This document shows, in pieces, positions 15,349 to 16,337 of a stretch of DNA of 16,337 nucleotides (positions are counted from its first letter, which is position 1; the number at the start of each line of letters is the position of its first letter). Origin of the DNA: Bacteroidales bacterium UBA1035 (lineage in GTDB: Bacteria > Bacteroidota > Bacteroidia > Bacteroidales > Dysgonomonadaceae). The stretch is from the NCBI GenBank assembly GCA_002316835.1, contig DCEG01000040.1, positions 29,917 to 46,253 of the forward strand, read 5' to 3'. A program made the translations under genes and the position numbers. The notes under the pieces are model-generated. The model worked only from the letters and a program-made list of their open reading frames with translations. It searched no databases and was not told the origin of the DNA.

Positions 15349-15378
15349 CAAATGTATGTCATAGCGGATATCACCAAA
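15349..15378 (-). promoter_or_regulatory. Promoter of the outer-membrane protein gene
   Basis: On the minus strand TTTG (15375-15378) is followed after 18 bases by TACATTTG (15349-15356), close to the full Bacteroidota consensus. Transcription should begin near 15342, about 35 bases before the ATG at 15308. This supports the shorter protein start. Confidence 0.68.
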
Positions 15379-15497
15379 AATAACAGTTGACGAACATGCA
15401 GATTTAGCAGTCAGCTGTGTTTATTTTGAAGATAAATGAATTTAGGCTGCTTTCTGAAACAAGAACAGTCATTAAGCGTTATAAAAAGAAAAAGTTT

Positions 15498-16286
15498 ATG
15501 GATTTCAATATAAAAAGCAAAGTAGCCATCGTTGGCGGAAGCAGCAAGGGATTGGGTAAAGCATGCACTATTGCGTTAGCAAAAGAAGGAGTGAATATTG
15601 TGTTGTGTGCCCGAAACGAAGAAGCGTTGCAGAAAACCAGAACCGAAATTGAATCGTTGGGTGTTGAAGTGTTGGCTTTATCGGCGGATATGGCTTCTGC
15701 CGAAGATAATCAGCGGATTATAGATGAAACCATTCGGAAATTCGGAAGAATTGATATTTTAGTCAATAATTCCGGAGGTCCCAAACCGGGCACTTTTCGC
15801 GATATTTCCATGGAGGATCTGGATGAAGCGTACAATTCCGTGCTGAAATACAATATAAGGATGATTAAGGGCTGTTTGCCTTATATGGAAAAGAACGGGT
15901 GGGGCAGGATCGTGAATATTACTTCCATTACCGTGAAAGAACCGGCGCCGAATATGGTATTATCGAATATTTTTCGTTCCGCAGTGGTGAGTTTTGCCAA
16001 AACCATCAGCAAAGAACTGATCGCGAAAGGAATTACCATAAACAACGTGGCTCCCGGGTATTTTAAAACCGATCGCGTAACTCAATTAATGCAAGCCCGT
16101 TCCCAAGCCGAAGGTATTTCTATGGAAGAATACGAACAACAAGCCATTCAGGATTTCCCACACAAACGCTATATGGATCCCCAAGAATTGGGCGATTTGG
16201 TATGTTATTTATGCTCCGAACAAGCGAAATCGATTACCGGAACTACGATTCAGGTGGATGGAGGATTGGTGAGTGGGGTGGTGTAA
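15498..16286 (+). CDS. SDR-family oxidoreductase homologue lacking the usual Tyr-Lys pair
   Basis: Short-chain dehydrogenase/reductase fold, 262 residues from the chosen start. The Rossmann start is VAIVGGSSKGLGKA (9-22), with a GGSSKGLG glycine motif, CARN (37-40), SADM (62-65) and NNSGG (90-94). The helix-strand pattern matches FabG-type reductases, ending in ITGTTIQVDGG. Counting from S143 (ITSIT), the catalytic Tyr falls on S156 and the Lys on R160 (MVLSNIFRSAVV), so YxxxK is SxxxR. This fits a known divergent FabG-like subgroup with an imperfect catalytic tetrad. Activity and substrate are unknown. An upstream in-frame ATG at 15417 would add a 27-residue basic tail; I prefer 15498, where the Rossmann fold begins normally. 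It is the only plus-strand gene here, divergent from the outer-membrane protein gene. Confidence 0.88.
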   Translation: MDFNIKSKVAIVGGSSKGLGKACTIALAKEGVNIVLCARNEEALQKTRTEIESLGVEVLALSADMASAEDNQRIIDETIRKFGRIDILVNNSGGPKPGTFRDISMEDLDEAYNSVLKYNIRMIKGCLPYMEKNGWGRIVNITSITVKEPAPNMVLSNIFRSAVVSFAKTISKELIAKGITINNVAPGYFKTDRVTQLMQARSQAEGISMEEYEQQAIQDFPHKRYMDPQELGDLVCYLCSEQAKSITGTTIQVDGGLVSGVV

Positions 16287-16337
16287 TGAACCGATGTTAT
16301 TTGATGTTTTTAAGTTTCAAATATTAATGTTTTCTTT

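Noticed and set aside
15420..15427. TTATTTTG as a promoter for the SDR gene
   Set aside because: It is one base short of TAnnTTTG and no clear -33 element is placed correctly.
1..16337. A defence, mobile or other novel multi-gene system
   Set aside because: All long frames fall into housekeeping, envelope or two-component families; no transposase, integrase, nuclease, toxin or array is visible.

Overview
The window is about 16.3 kb of chromosomal DNA from a member of the Bacteroidota, most likely a Bacteroidales-type organism. The evidence is the gene families present and several intergenic matches to the Bacteroidota promoter form (TTTG near -33, TAnnTTTG near -7). Start sites lack clear Shine-Dalgarno sequences. 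Almost everything is coded on the minus strand; only the last gene is on the plus strand. I see no tRNA, rRNA, CRISPR array, insertion sequence or phage gene.

Layout from left to right. (1) 1-2505: a large YfhO-family polytopic membrane protein, cut by the left edge just before its C-terminus. (2) 2745-9437: a menaquinone (vitamin K2) gene cluster, transcribed leftwards in the order menI-like thioesterase, menF, menD, menB, menC, menE. It converts chorismate to isochorismate (MenF), SEPHCHC (MenD), o-succinylbenzoate (MenC), OSB-CoA (MenE), DHNA-CoA (MenB) and then free DHNA (MenI). MenH, MenA and the final methyltransferase are not in the window. menI and menF overlap by one base. menD, menB, menC and menE are separated by 8-21 bases. 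A 479-base non-coding gap rich in hairpins separates menF from menD. (3) 9519-9587: the menI promoter back to back with a strong hairpin terminator. (4) 9612-10444: a small predicted outer-membrane protein gene, followed by what looks like the decayed remnant of a paralogue. (5) 10618-12660: metG (methionyl-tRNA synthetase) with its own promoter and a palindromic repeat in the leader. (6) 12797-14615: a LytS/LytTR-type two-component pair, kinase and regulator overlapping. (7) 14703-15308: a second, unrelated outer-membrane beta-barrel protein. (8) 15498-16286 (+): an SDR-family oxidoreductase homologue that has lost the usual Tyr/Lys catalytic pair.

The window is mainly housekeeping DNA and I found no convincing undescribed system. 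The most useful second-look items are the outer-membrane protein remnant at 9612-9852, the non-canonical SDR, the structured region upstream of yfhO, the hairpin-rich gap inside the men cluster, and four start codons that should be moved downstream of the longest ORF start.
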